A stretch of DNA of 64,000 nucleotides from Fen-1273 sp963837815 (GTDB lineage Bacteria > Bacteroidota > Ignavibacteria > UBA10030 > UBA6906). Positions 33,554 through 41,732 of the stretch are shown in pieces. The stretch covers positions 1-64,000 of the forward strand of contig CAWIOS010000009.1 of assembly GCA_963837815.1 (NCBI GenBank). The letters run 5' to 3'. The notes under the pieces are model-generated. The model worked only from the letters and a program-made list of their open reading frames with translations. It had not been told where the DNA came from and ran no database searches. Position 1 is the first letter of the stretch, and the number at the start of each line of letters is the position of its first letter. A program made the translations under genes and the position numbers.

Positions 33554-33660
33554 CGCCCCTCCATGTTGTGAGTTCTGATCAGTCGTCTGCGGATGGCCAC
33601 TCGAAGATACACAAAATCCGATTTGCTTTTTGGTGAATTTTTTGGCACGTTCCCCTGTCA

Positions 33661-33744
33661 CCGTTAGGGGTGTCCCGCCGGATGGGCGGGACTGAGATCA
33701 CACCCTGTAAACCTGATCTGGGTCATGCCAGCGTAGGGAAACGG
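33661..33744 (+). ncRNA. TPP riboswitch (THI element)
   Basis: A textbook thiamine pyrophosphate aptamer. P1 is CCGTT (33661-33665) with AACGG (33740-33744); P2 is GGGGTG with CACCC; the invariant CTGAGAT follows an optional GC stem (CCCGCC/GGGCGGG); the second half reads AACCTGATCTGG, GTCATG and CCAGCGTAGGGAA. It lies 76 bases ahead of the TonB-receptor gene and would turn the operon off when TPP is plentiful. Confidence 0.97.
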
Positions 33745-33773
33745 AACCAAGTCTGCTTCTTGATTTCCTTTCG

Positions 33774-33810
33774 ATTCCCGCGCCGGCAACCTGTGCGGGA
33801 ATTTGTTTTT
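33774..33810 (+). terminator. Riboswitch-controlled intrinsic terminator (expression platform)
   Basis: ATTCCCGC (33774-33781), a 13-base loop, GCGGGAAT (33795-33802) and TTGTTTTT. The 5' arm with the preceding CG can also pair with GGGAAACG (33737-33743 region) at the 3' end of the aptamer, with one mismatch, which would disrupt P1. This gives a simple switch: TPP bound, P1 closed, terminator forms; TPP absent, antiterminator forms. Confidence 0.82.
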
Positions 33811-33820
33811 CGGGGGAACC

Positions 33821-36085
33821 ATGAAGCGGGCAGGAATGCTGTTCATCATCCTCTGGTGCGCGACTCCCTGCGTTCTGCGCGCCCAGGATCAGGCGCCGGG
33901 GAAGGACACCGTGTACCAGATGTCCCCGGTCGTCGTGACCGCGACACAGGCCACGGAACGGAAGAGCCCGGTCACCTTTTCCAATCTTACGCCGCAGAAC
34001 CTTCGCGACCGCTATTCCGTCCAGGACGTCCCGGTGCTCCTTTCCGAGCTCCCCTCGATCACGACGTATTCCGAAAACGGGAACGGGATCGGGTACAATT
34101 ACATAAACCTCCGCGGGTTCGACCAGCGAAGGATCTCCGTGATGATCAACGGCGTTCCCCAGAACGACCCGGAAGACCACAACGTCTACTGGATCGATTT
34201 TCCCGATCTCCTCGCCAGCACGGACAACATCCAGGTCCAGCGCGGCGCGGGGAGCGCATTCTACGGCCCCCCGGCCATCGGCGGATCGGTGAACATCGTC
34301 ACGAACCCGTTCAGCGGCACGCCGGGGCTCACGCTGGAGATGATGACGGGATTCCAGCAGTTCGGCGACAGCTCGAAGCCGCTCCCACTCACGACGAAGA
34401 AATTCGGTGCGTCCTTCACCTCCGGTCTCGTGGACGGAAGATACATGTTTTACGGCCGCCTCGGGAAGATCACGAGCGACGGGTACAGGATAAACTCGTG
34501 GGTCGACATGAATTCCTACTTCTTCGGGGCGATCCGTTTCGACGGCGATATGTCGACCCGGTTCCATTTCTTCGGGGGGCCGATCACAGACGGACTTGCC
34601 TACGACGGCCTGGGGAAATTCGTGAACGGGAACAACGTGCTCCGCCGTCAGAACGTCGTCGCAGGCTGGACCGCCGATTCGGCGGGGGATGCCTATGCCT
34701 CCGTGCAGTTCCGCCGCCCTCAGGAACAGGAGAGCTTCAGCCAGCCCCACGCGGAGCTCATGAACGACTGGAAAATCTCCCCGTCCGTGACGATGCACAA
34801 CACGCTTTTCTATTACACGGGGGACGGGTATTTCGATTACGACGCCTCATGGGCGGATACGTCGATGCTCAGGATCGGCACCAGATACGGGATTCCTGTC
34901 TCGGCGAACCCGACGAATGCGCTTGTCCGCGCGTTCGTCGGCAACTCCCAGTGGGGATGGCTCCCGGCGCTGGACATCAACCACGGAAACGGGGACCTCA
35001 CCGTGGGCGGGGAGATGCGATTCCACCGGTCGACGCACTGGGGGAAGATCGAATATGCCGGGGGACTCCCGGAGGGGTTCGATCCTGATTACCACTTCTA
35101 CGAGTTCAACGGGGGAAAGGACATGTTTTCCCTGTACGGTCATGAGCTCTTCCGCCTGAGGGATGACATGACGCTGATGGCGGACGCGCAACTCGTGCGG
35201 GACCTCTACACGTTCACGCGCGAAAAATACCTCGGGAACACGTTCGCCGTTCCGTATCTCTTTCTCAACCCGCGTGTCGGGCTCAATTACAACATCGATG
35301 AGGAGTGGAGCAGCTACGTGTCATTCTCCTACACGTCGCATGAGCCGCAACTCACGAACCTCTACGAGGGGGAATCCTCCGCGTACGGCGCGACGCCCCA
35401 GTTCAAGGCCGACACGACGGGGGGGGTCATCAGGTATGACTTCAGTCAGCCGCTTGTCCACCCCGAGCAGCTCTTCGATGGCGAATTCGGCATTCGCGCC
35501 TCCACGGCCGGGGCGGAAGGATCCGTCACCGCCTACTGGATGGAATTCTCGAACGAGCTCGTCGAGAGCGGGCAGGTGGACATATTCGGCCAGCCGGTAA
35601 CGGGGAACGCGAAGCGGACACGCCACACCGGTATAGAGCTCGAAGGCGCCGTCCGGATCTTCCAGGCATTCACGCTGAGCGGAAACTTCACGGCGTCACG
35701 GAACAGGATCATCAGGTCGCTGTATTTCCTGAGCGGGGCCGCGCCGGTGGTTCTCGACGGCAATCCCATCGCCGGGTTCCCCGACGTTCTTGGAAATCTG
35801 CGCCTCACGTGGCGCGGTGGCGGCGTGACCGCCTCGATCACGGGGAAGTACGTCGGACCGTTCCACACGGACGACTTCAACAACGAGGCGAACACGACCG
35901 ATGCGGCGATGGTCTTCAACGGTGAAATACTCTTGAAGCTCCCGGAGGTCGCCGGCTCGGAGGTTACGCTCCGCGGGGAAATACGGAACATATTCGACGC
36001 GCTCTATCTCGCGGGGGGTCAGGGGAACACGTTTTTCCCCGCGGCGGAGCGGAATTTTCTTATCGGCCTGAACGTGCACCTGTGA
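33821..36085 (+). CDS. TonB-dependent outer-membrane receptor, predicted thiamine/TPP importer
   Basis: A 754-residue outer-membrane gated channel. A signal peptide (about 1-22) is followed by a TonB-box-like SPVVVTAT, the plug domain (VPVLLSELPSITTY, YINLRGFDQRRISVMINGVPQNDPEDH, NIQVQRGAGSAFYGPPAIGGSVNIVT) and a 22-strand barrel. The location directly behind a TPP riboswitch and in front of thiamine pyrophosphokinase predicts thiamine or a phosphate ester as substrate, comparable to the Bacteroides thiamine receptor (OMR1). ATG 33821 has GGGGG upstream; an in-frame ATG at 33803 would lie within the terminator. Energised by TonB-ExbBD, not in this window. Confidence 0.92.
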   Translation: MKRAGMLFIILWCATPCVLRAQDQAPGKDTVYQMSPVVVTATQATERKSPVTFSNLTPQNLRDRYSVQDVPVLLSELPSITTYSENGNGIGYNYINLRGFDQRRISVMINGVPQNDPEDHNVYWIDFPDLLASTDNIQVQRGAGSAFYGPPAIGGSVNIVTNPFSGTPGLTLEMMTGFQQFGDSSKPLPLTTKKFGASFTSGLVDGRYMFYGRLGKITSDGYRINSWVDMNSYFFGAIRFDGDMSTRFHFFGGPITDGLAYDGLGKFVNGNNVLRRQNVVAGWTADSAGDAYASVQFRRPQEQESFSQPHAELMNDWKISPSVTMHNTLFYYTGDGYFDYDASWADTSMLRIGTRYGIPVSANPTNALVRAFVGNSQWGWLPALDINHGNGDLTVGGEMRFHRSTHWGKIEYAGGLPEGFDPDYHFYEFNGGKDMFSLYGHELFRLRDDMTLMADAQLVRDLYTFTREKYLGNTFAVPYLFLNPRVGLNYNIDEEWSSYVSFSYTSHEPQLTNLYEGESSAYGATPQFKADTTGGVIRYDFSQPLVHPEQLFDGEFGIRASTAGAEGSVTAYWMEFSNELVESGQVDIFGQPVTGNAKRTRHTGIELEGAVRIFQAFTLSGNFTASRNRIIRSLYFLSGAAPVVLDGNPIAGFPDVLGNLRLTWRGGGVTASITGKYVGPFHTDDFNNEANTTDAAMVFNGEILLKLPEVAGSEVTLRGEIRNIFDALYLAGGQGNTFFPAAERNFLIGLNVHL

Positions 36086-36744
36086 ACACGAGATCTCCCC
36101 GCACACTCCTTCTCTGCAACGGCGAGCCCCCGTCACGCACCCTCCTCCGGCGGCTTGCCTCCGGGGCGGATGCGATCGTCGCGGCGGACGGGGGTGCAAA
36201 CGCCGCGCTCCGGTCGGGGATAACACCCGACGTCATCATAGGCGACCTGGATTCACTCCTCCCGGAGACCCGGAAAGCCTTCTCCCGGTCGCGCGTGATC
36301 CGTGTCAGGCGGCAGGACAACACGGACCTTGAAAAAGCGCTCGACTTTATCACCGCATCCTGTCCGGGAGAGGTCGCGATCGCCGGGGCGACGGGAGGGA
36401 GGATTGATTTCACGCTCGGGAACCTCTCCGTGTTCTGGAAGTACGCGCGGGCCCTCTCCATGACGTTCGTGGGAGACGGATGGCGTGCCTTCCCGGCCGG
36501 GAAACGGAGGACGGTCAGGGCGCGCCGCGGATCAACCGTCAGCCTGGTTCCGTTTGGTACCTGCTCCGGTATCACACTCAGGGGGCTCAGGTATACGCTT
36601 ACGAATGCCGTGATGCGCCCCGGCGAGATCGGCGTGAGCAACGTCGTCACCCGTTCACCCTTCACCGTCGCTGTCCGGCGCGGGAGGATGCTTCTCGTGA
36701 TATTTGCGCATCCGGCAGATGCCGGAGAACCCTCCGCATGGTGA
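36082..36744 (+). CDS. thiN: Thiamine pyrophosphokinase
   Basis: A 220-residue kinase transferring pyrophosphate from ATP to thiamine to make TPP. Family motifs are VAADGGANAAL, DVIIGDLDSL, RQDNTDLEKALDFI and GATGGRIDFTLGNLSVF. The C-terminal beta domain ends with the usual SNVVT region. GTG start at 36082 overlaps the receptor stop as GTGA. With the receptor it traps imported thiamine as TPP, which then closes the riboswitch. No thiamine biosynthesis genes occur nearby, suggesting salvage. Confidence 0.95.
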   Translation: MNTRSPRTLLLCNGEPPSRTLLRRLASGADAIVAADGGANAALRSGITPDVIIGDLDSLLPETRKAFSRSRVIRVRRQDNTDLEKALDFITASCPGEVAIAGATGGRIDFTLGNLSVFWKYARALSMTFVGDGWRAFPAGKRRTVRARRGSTVSLVPFGTCSGITLRGLRYTLTNAVMRPGEIGVSNVVTRSPFTVAVRRGRMLLVIFAHPADAGEPSAW

Positions 36745-38144
36745 CGCTCGCCCCGTCTGACCTCGCCGTGATCGGCGTTTTCTGTGCGGCCGTTATCGCG
36801 ATCGGCATATTCACCGCACGCTCCTCCATCCAGGACGTTGAGTTCCTCCTTGCGGGCAGGTCCCTCACGACCCCCGTGTTCGTCATGAGCCTCGTCTCGT
36901 CCTGGTACGGCGGCATACTGGGTGTGGGGGAATTCACGTACAGGTTCGGCATTTCCAACTGGTTCCTCCAGGGGGTCCCCTACTACGTCTTTGCGGTCGT
37001 GTTTGCGTTCCTCCTCGCAAAGAGAGTCCGCAGCACAAATCTCCTTTCGATCCCCGACAAGCTGAGCATTGCGTACGGCAGGAAGACCGCGCTCCTCGGG
37101 AGCTTTCTGACGTTCCTGCTCATGACCCCCGCGCCGTACGTCCTCATGGTGGGGATACTGATCGAGGTCGTCACGGGCTGGTCGATCGCAGCCTCCGTCG
37201 TTGCGGGGACGCTCGCCTCCGTCATCTATCTCTTCACGGGAGGGTTCCGGTCCGACGTCAACACGAACGTCTTTGAGTTCATCATCATGTTTATCGGGTT
37301 CGGCGTCATCATCCCGTTTGCGGTTTCAAAACTCGGGGGGCCCGGGTTCATCACATCGCACGTTCCCCCGCCTCACCTGGCGTGGGACGGCGGGAACTCC
37401 CTCCAGTTCGTCCTCGTCTGGTTCTTCATCGCTCTCTGGACGCTTGTCGATCCGTCCTTCCACCAGCGGTGTTACGCGGCGCGTACCGGGGAGGTTGCGC
37501 GGCGGGGGATACTCGTCGCGGTCATATTCTGGATTATCTTCGATGCCATGACGACGACTGCAGGGCTCTACGCACGGGCGGCACTCCCGGACATCCAATC
37601 GCCCGTCATGGCGTACCCGCTTCTCGCCGAGGCGGTCCTTCCCCCCGTGGCGAAAGGGCTCTTCTATGCGGGGATGCTCGCGGCGATCATGTCGACGTTG
37701 AACAGCCAGGCCTTTATCTCTGCGATGACACTCGGCCGTGACATCGTCGCCCGGATTCGCGGGCGGATGGGGGAGGATGCGACGACGGGCCCGGTGCGCT
37801 GGGGGATCCTCATTACCGCTCTCCTTTCGGTTGTTCTCGCCCTTGCGATCCCCTCCGTCATACGGCTCTGGTACACGATCGGGACGGTCATCATCCCCGG
37901 TCTCCTTATTCCGCTCGTGACGTCGTATTTCGATCGATTGCGTCCGCGCCCCGCGGCCGCGTTTGCCTCGATGGCGCTCGGGTGGCTCGTTTCGCTCGGC
38001 TGGCTTCTCTCCGGATGGTCGAAGGAGATGGGGAGCTCGGACTACTATCCGCTGGGGATTGAACCCATGTACGCCGGGCTCGCGGCCTCCGCGGCCGCCT
38101 GGTGTGCGGGAATGGTACCCTGGAGAAGAAATGTCATCCCCTGA
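36738..38144 (+). CDS. Sodium:solute symporter (SSS) family, candidate inner-membrane thiamine transporter
   Basis: A 468-residue protein with 12-13 hydrophobic helices of the SSS fold. Evidence: ARSSIQDVEFLLAGRSL, SLVSSWYGGILGVGEFTYRFG, the helix AGMLAAIMSTLNSQAFISAMTLGRDI (equivalent to the sodium-binding fifth helix of the second repeat) and the conserved WTLVDPSFHQRC. The ATG at 36738 overlaps the thiN stop by seven bases. Bacteroides thiamine operons usually carry PnuT in this position; an SSS protein (called ThiV) has been proposed in other bacteria from riboswitch context. It should move thiamine or its pyrimidine precursor from the periplasm. Confidence 0.9.
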   Translation: MVTLAPSDLAVIGVFCAAVIAIGIFTARSSIQDVEFLLAGRSLTTPVFVMSLVSSWYGGILGVGEFTYRFGISNWFLQGVPYYVFAVVFAFLLAKRVRSTNLLSIPDKLSIAYGRKTALLGSFLTFLLMTPAPYVLMVGILIEVVTGWSIAASVVAGTLASVIYLFTGGFRSDVNTNVFEFIIMFIGFGVIIPFAVSKLGGPGFITSHVPPPHLAWDGGNSLQFVLVWFFIALWTLVDPSFHQRCYAARTGEVARRGILVAVIFWIIFDAMTTTAGLYARAALPDIQSPVMAYPLLAEAVLPPVAKGLFYAGMLAAIMSTLNSQAFISAMTLGRDIVARIRGRMGEDATTGPVRWGILITALLSVVLALAIPSVIRLWYTIGTVIIPGLLIPLVTSYFDRLRPRPAAAFASMALGWLVSLGWLLSGWSKEMGSSDYYPLGIEPMYAGLAASAAAWCAGMVPWRRNVIP

Positions 38145-39399
38145 TTCCGCCCCGCATCTCCGCAAGGAGATCACATTGAGGCACGCGGTCGCACTGTACA
38201 TCAGCTCGGTTCTCGGGTCGGGTGTTCTTGTGCTCCCCGGGCTTGCGGCGCAGATTGCAGGCCCTTCCTCGCTTGTCGCCTGGCTCCTCCTCTCCCTGGG
38301 GAGTTATCCGTTCGCATACACGTTTGCCTCTCTCTCCGCCCGGAGGCCCGAATCAGGCGGCGTCTACTCGTTCGCGAAAGAGAGCTTCGGCCTTCCGGTC
38401 GCTACGGTCGCCGGGTGGCTCTTCGCGCTCTGGTTTGTTTCGGGGGGGCCTGCCGTCACGCTGATTGCCGCTTCGTATATTTCGTTCGCATTTCCCATGA
38501 CGAGAGGGGAGAGCTATATCATCGCGGCCGGTGTGATCCTCGCGGCATTTCTCATAAACTACCGGGGGATCAGGTTCAGCAATCGCGTGCAGGAGGGGGT
38601 CGTCGTGGCGATCGTTGCACTTCTTCTCTCCGCGGTTGCATTCTCCATCGGATCGGTCGACATGCGCAATTTTGTCCCGTTCGCCCCGAACGGGCTCATC
38701 CCTCTCGGGACCGCTGCCGCGCTGATATTCTGGTCCTATCTCGGGTATGAGAACGTCTCGAATATCGCCGAAGAATTTCGGGATCCGAAGAGGGATTTCA
38801 AGAGGAGCATTGTTCTGAGCGTTCTGACTATCGGCACGCTGTATATCGCCGTTGCGTTCGTTACCGTAGGCACCGGGGCGTACAGGGCGGGAGGGAGCGT
38901 GGCTCCATTTGCCGCAATCTTCTCCAATGCGCTCGGCCGGTACGGGGCTGCGGGAACCGCCGTGCTTGCCGTCTTCATCATATTCGGGACCGTCAACGCG
39001 TATACCGCGGGGATGTCGAGAGTGATCTACGCCGTTGCCCGCGACGGGGGTTTCCCGCGATTCCTCTTTCACCTCAACGCGAAGACGGGGGTGCCGGACC
39101 GGAGTCTCGTCTTGCTCTTCAGCCTCTCGATGGTCATGCTCTCGCTCTATTTCTTTGCCGGTGTCAACCTTGAAACGGCCCTTCTCATTCCGAGCGGCGC
39201 CGCAATTCTCGTCTATGTTATCGGCTCTGCGGCGGGGATCACACTGCTCAAAGGGGGTGAAGACCGGACCATATTTGCATGGATCTCTCTTATCATGTCT
39301 CTCGCCATCCTCCCCTGTGTGGGCGTTCTGGAGCTGGTTTCGGTCGTCACAGGCCTTGCGGCGCTCGTTTTCATAAGGCTCGCTGGCCGAAAAAGCTAA
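38131..39399 (+). CDS. APC-superfamily permease (YjeH-like), in the thiamine operon
   Basis: A 422-residue amino-acid/polyamine-organocation permease with about 12 helices. The first helix region VALYISSVLGSGVLVLPGLAAQIAGPSSLVAW contains the unwound GSG substrate-binding motif, and FWSYLGYENVSNIAEEFRDPKRDFKRSI resembles the YjeH (methionine and branched-chain amino acid exporter) branch. ATG 38131 has GGAGAAG upstream and overlaps the SSS stop by 14 bases. The position at the end of a TPP-controlled operon suggests transport of a thiamine-related compound or an amino acid used with TPP, which is inference; co-regulation by chance is possible. Confidence 0.88.
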   Translation: MSSPDSAPHLRKEITLRHAVALYISSVLGSGVLVLPGLAAQIAGPSSLVAWLLLSLGSYPFAYTFASLSARRPESGGVYSFAKESFGLPVATVAGWLFALWFVSGGPAVTLIAASYISFAFPMTRGESYIIAAGVILAAFLINYRGIRFSNRVQEGVVVAIVALLLSAVAFSIGSVDMRNFVPFAPNGLIPLGTAAALIFWSYLGYENVSNIAEEFRDPKRDFKRSIVLSVLTIGTLYIAVAFVTVGTGAYRAGGSVAPFAAIFSNALGRYGAAGTAVLAVFIIFGTVNAYTAGMSRVIYAVARDGGFPRFLFHLNAKTGVPDRSLVLLFSLSMVMLSLYFFAGVNLETALLIPSGAAILVYVIGSAAGITLLKGGEDRTIFAWISLIMSLAILPCVGVLELVSVVTGLAALVFIRLAGRKS

Positions 39400-39490
39400 T
39401 GTTTTGTCCCGGGATGCCGATAACATATAGTGGAGGCCCGGAACAACACCGGCAACGGAATATCAACAAGGGAGAAAGAGGGGGAAGATC

Positions 39491-39949
39491 ATGTCAATTC
39501 AGGGCGTTACCGCAAACACGTATCCGTACGTGCCCAATACGCAGAGCAGCACCTCAAGCTTCGGCTCTGATTTTAAGGACCTGGCGAGCGCGCTCCAGTC
39601 AGGCGATCTGGCAAGTGCACAATCGGCCTTTTCGGAAATCCAGGGCCTGTTCAGCAACGCGCAGAGCTCCCAGGGTGCCACGGGGTCACAGGTGGGCGCG
39701 AAACAGAGCCAGCTCAAGAGTGACTTTGACGCCCTCGGGCAGGCGCTGAAATCCGGCAATACAAGCGCGGCGCAGGACGCGTTCACGAAACTCACGCAGG
39801 ACATGCAGGCATCAGGGAAGGCTCACCATCATCACCATCACGGTGGGCAGTCCTCCGTTCAGCCAACTGCATCGACCGGGGTCACAAGTACCACCGCGGG
39901 AAGCGGAGATACCAGCTCCGCCGCCAGCGCCGTCAATCTTCTGCTCTGA
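39491..39949 (+). CDS. Small repeat protein with a natural six-histidine run
   Basis: A 152-residue protein containing two copies of a helical motif: FKDLASALQSGDLASAQSAFSEIQ and FDALGQALKSGNTSAAQDAFTKLTQ, about 45 residues apart. It is followed by HHHHHH at about 115-120 and a Ser/Thr-rich tail. Two-motif proteins with this spacing are widespread in Gram-negative bacteria as hypothetical proteins. The histidines suggest metal binding. There is no signal peptide. GGGGGAAG precedes the ATG, and a hairpin at 39962 closes the gene. Confidence 0.75.
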   Translation: MSIQGVTANTYPYVPNTQSSTSSFGSDFKDLASALQSGDLASAQSAFSEIQGLFSNAQSSQGATGSQVGAKQSQLKSDFDALGQALKSGNTSAAQDAFTKLTQDMQASGKAHHHHHHGGQSSVQPTASTGVTSTTAGSGDTSSAASAVNLLL

Positions 39950-39961
39950 CAGGCAGCATCG

Positions 39962-39989
39962 GGAGCCCGGCCTGCGAGGGTCGGGCTCC
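39962..39989 (+). terminator. Hairpin downstream of the histidine-rich protein gene
   Basis: GGAGCCCG (39962-39969), a 12-base loop and CGGGCTCC (39982-39989), 12 bases after the stop codon, with GCTTGATTTGT following. The stem is perfect but the T tract is weak. Confidence 0.6.
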
Positions 39990-40006
39990 GCTTGATTTGT
40001 CCCCCT

Positions 40007-40252
40007 CATTCTGCCACATTCTCGTACTGTTCATTCGTTCGTTTCCAGCCTGACGGACTCCCGCAGCAGCCGGACGTCATGCTGACCGTCTTCAATGCAC
40101 CCGGCCGGCGGGTCGCAACTCTCGTGAACGAAATGGAGGATCCGGACTGCCACGAAGCTCAATGCAACGGGTCAGTGATTGCAGGCGGCGTCTCTTTCTG
40201 CAGTATGCAGGCGGGGAGATCTACGGAGACAAAACAGCCCGTGCTGATGCGG
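40007..40252 (+). pseudogene. Remnant of a T9SS/FlgD-like C-terminal sorting domain
   Basis: One frame encodes VMLTVFNAPGRRVATLVNE, then GGVSF and TETKQPVLMR, the pattern of the C-terminal secretion signal of FCB proteins (VFNVLGxEVATLV, SGVYFYRLQAG, ETKKLVLL). Substitutions such as Cys for Tyr and Asn for Asp, loss of the Gly-Val-Tyr triad and the absence of any start codon or catalytic part upstream show that it is a decayed end of a once longer gene. The usual stop after the last Arg is gone. It adds to the evidence that this lineage once had or has a type IX secretion system. Confidence 0.7.
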
Positions 40253-40267
40253 GTTCTTGAGGTGGCG

Positions 40268-41638
40268 TCAGGGCTGGATTTTGATCTGGTACTGCTGGAG
40301 TTTGGTGTAGAGCGTCTTGAGGCTGATGCCGAGGACCTTTGCGGCTTCTCCCTTGTTCCCCCTCATGTTCTTCAACACTCCCTCGATATGCATCCTCTCG
40401 ATTTCCTTGAGGGGGAGCTGAGTGCCGATTTTCCCTTCCCCTCCCGACCCGGCAGGGAGCGCCATGGGTGTGCTCGGGAGCGAGAGGTCCTCGGGGCGGA
40501 TGATGTCGTCCCTGCAGAGTATCGCGGCGCGTTCAATGACGTTTTCAAGCTCGCGGATGTTTCCCGGCCAGTCGTATTCGGTCAGGATTGCCAGGGCCTC
40601 CGGCGAGATTCTCTTTGTCACCTTCGATTTCATCCGGTGCTCGAGGAATGACGCCACGAGTATGGGGATGTCGTCTTTGCGGGAGCGCAGGGGCGGGACG
40701 TCGATCGTGATGACGTTGAGCCGGTAGAGGAGATCGCCGCGGAACTTCCCCTCTTTGACGAGGTCGGCGAGGTTCTTGTTCGTGGCGGAGAGTATCCTGC
40801 AATCTGCCTTGAGCGTCGTATTCCCCCCGACCCGCCGGAACTCGCCGCTCTGTATGAACCGGAGTATCTTGGGCTGGACGATGGGGCTGATATCGCCGAT
40901 TTCATCCAGAAACAGCGTCCCCTTGTTCGCAATTTCCACGATCCCCTGCTTCATCGACCTGGCGTCTGTGAACGCCCCCTTCTCGTGGCCGAAGAGCTCG
41001 CTTTCGATGAGCGAATCGGGTATGGATGCGCAGTTCAGCGTCACGAACGGCTCTGAGGCCCGGTCGCTCTGCTGGTAGATGTACGTGGCGATAAGCTCTT
41101 TCCCCGTCCCGCTTGCTCCCTGGATAAGGACAGTCGACTCTGTCGGCGCCACCTTTGCCGCGATTTCAAGCACTTTCCTGAACGTTTCGCTCTGGCCGAC
41201 CATCTCGAACGGCCCCTGCAGGCGGTCGATCGTTCCCCGGAGGACAAGGTTGTCAATGAGGAGCTGCCGGCGCTCGAGTGCGCGTTGAATCGTCCCGAGA
41301 AGCTCGTCTGCCGACGTCGGTTTTGTGATATAGTCGTACGCGCCGAGGCGCATGCATTCCACGGCGATCTTCACATCGCTCATTCCGGTAAGCATGACGA
41401 CCTCGATGGCGGGGAAGTTTGCCTTGATGAATCGGAGCACCTCGACCCCGTCCACCTTGGGCATCTTCACGTCGCAGAGAACAACGTCGTAGAGCTTGTT
41501 CTGCACGGCGTTGATCGCGGCCACCCCGTCCCCTGCGGTCTCGACTGCAAAACCCGAGTTCGTCAGCAGGGCGGAAAGCATGTATCGGAATGCTTCCTCG
41601 TCGTCGACGATGAGGACAGATGTGTCTTTTTTGGTCAT
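40268..41638 (-). CDS. NtrC-family sigma-54-dependent response regulator
   Basis: A 456-residue activator. Receiver domain (about 6-120) with phospho-acceptor Asp56 in LCDVKMP and Lys in TKP; AAA+ domain (about 140-380) with Walker A GASGTGKE, Walker B in GTLFLDEIGD and arginine finger in FRGDLLYRLNV; C-terminal Fis-type helix-turn-helix (GNKGEAAKVLGISLKTLYTKLQQY). The sigma-54 contact loop reads GAFTDA and not GAFTGA, a variant that occurs in the family. No kinase is adjacent. A consensus promoter reads into it from 41698. Confidence 0.94.
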   Translation of the reverse strand: MTKKDTSVLIVDDEEAFRYMLSALLTNSGFAVETAGDGVAAINAVQNKLYDVVLCDVKMPKVDGVEVLRFIKANFPAIEVVMLTGMSDVKIAVECMRLGAYDYITKPTSADELLGTIQRALERRQLLIDNLVLRGTIDRLQGPFEMVGQSETFRKVLEIAAKVAPTESTVLIQGASGTGKELIATYIYQQSDRASEPFVTLNCASIPDSLIESELFGHEKGAFTDARSMKQGIVEIANKGTLFLDEIGDISPIVQPKILRFIQSGEFRRVGGNTTLKADCRILSATNKNLADLVKEGKFRGDLLYRLNVITIDVPPLRSRKDDIPILVASFLEHRMKSKVTKRISPEALAILTEYDWPGNIRELENVIERAAILCRDDIIRPEDLSLPSTPMALPAGSGGEGKIGTQLPLKEIERMHIEGVLKNMRGNKGEAAKVLGISLKTLYTKLQQYQIKIQP

Positions 41639-41669
41639 TGGAAGAATGTATGCACTGCGTACAGTTCAC

Positions 41670-41698
41670 TATATATAGACAAATCCCCGTAAAGTCAA
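41670..41698 (-). promoter_or_regulatory. Promoter of the response-regulator gene
   Basis: On the minus strand TTGACT (41693-41698), 17 bases, TATATA (41670-41675). Transcription would start near 41663, 25 bases before the ATG at 41638. The same gap serves the divergent adenosine deaminase gene. Confidence 0.72.
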
Positions 41699-41732
41699 TA
41701 ACGCGTTGATTTTGAAGGGGTTTGTTGTTACC

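Noticed and set aside
39830..39850. Vector-derived His tag
   Set aside because: The codons vary between CAT and CAC, and the flanking protein continues in a native context with its own terminator.
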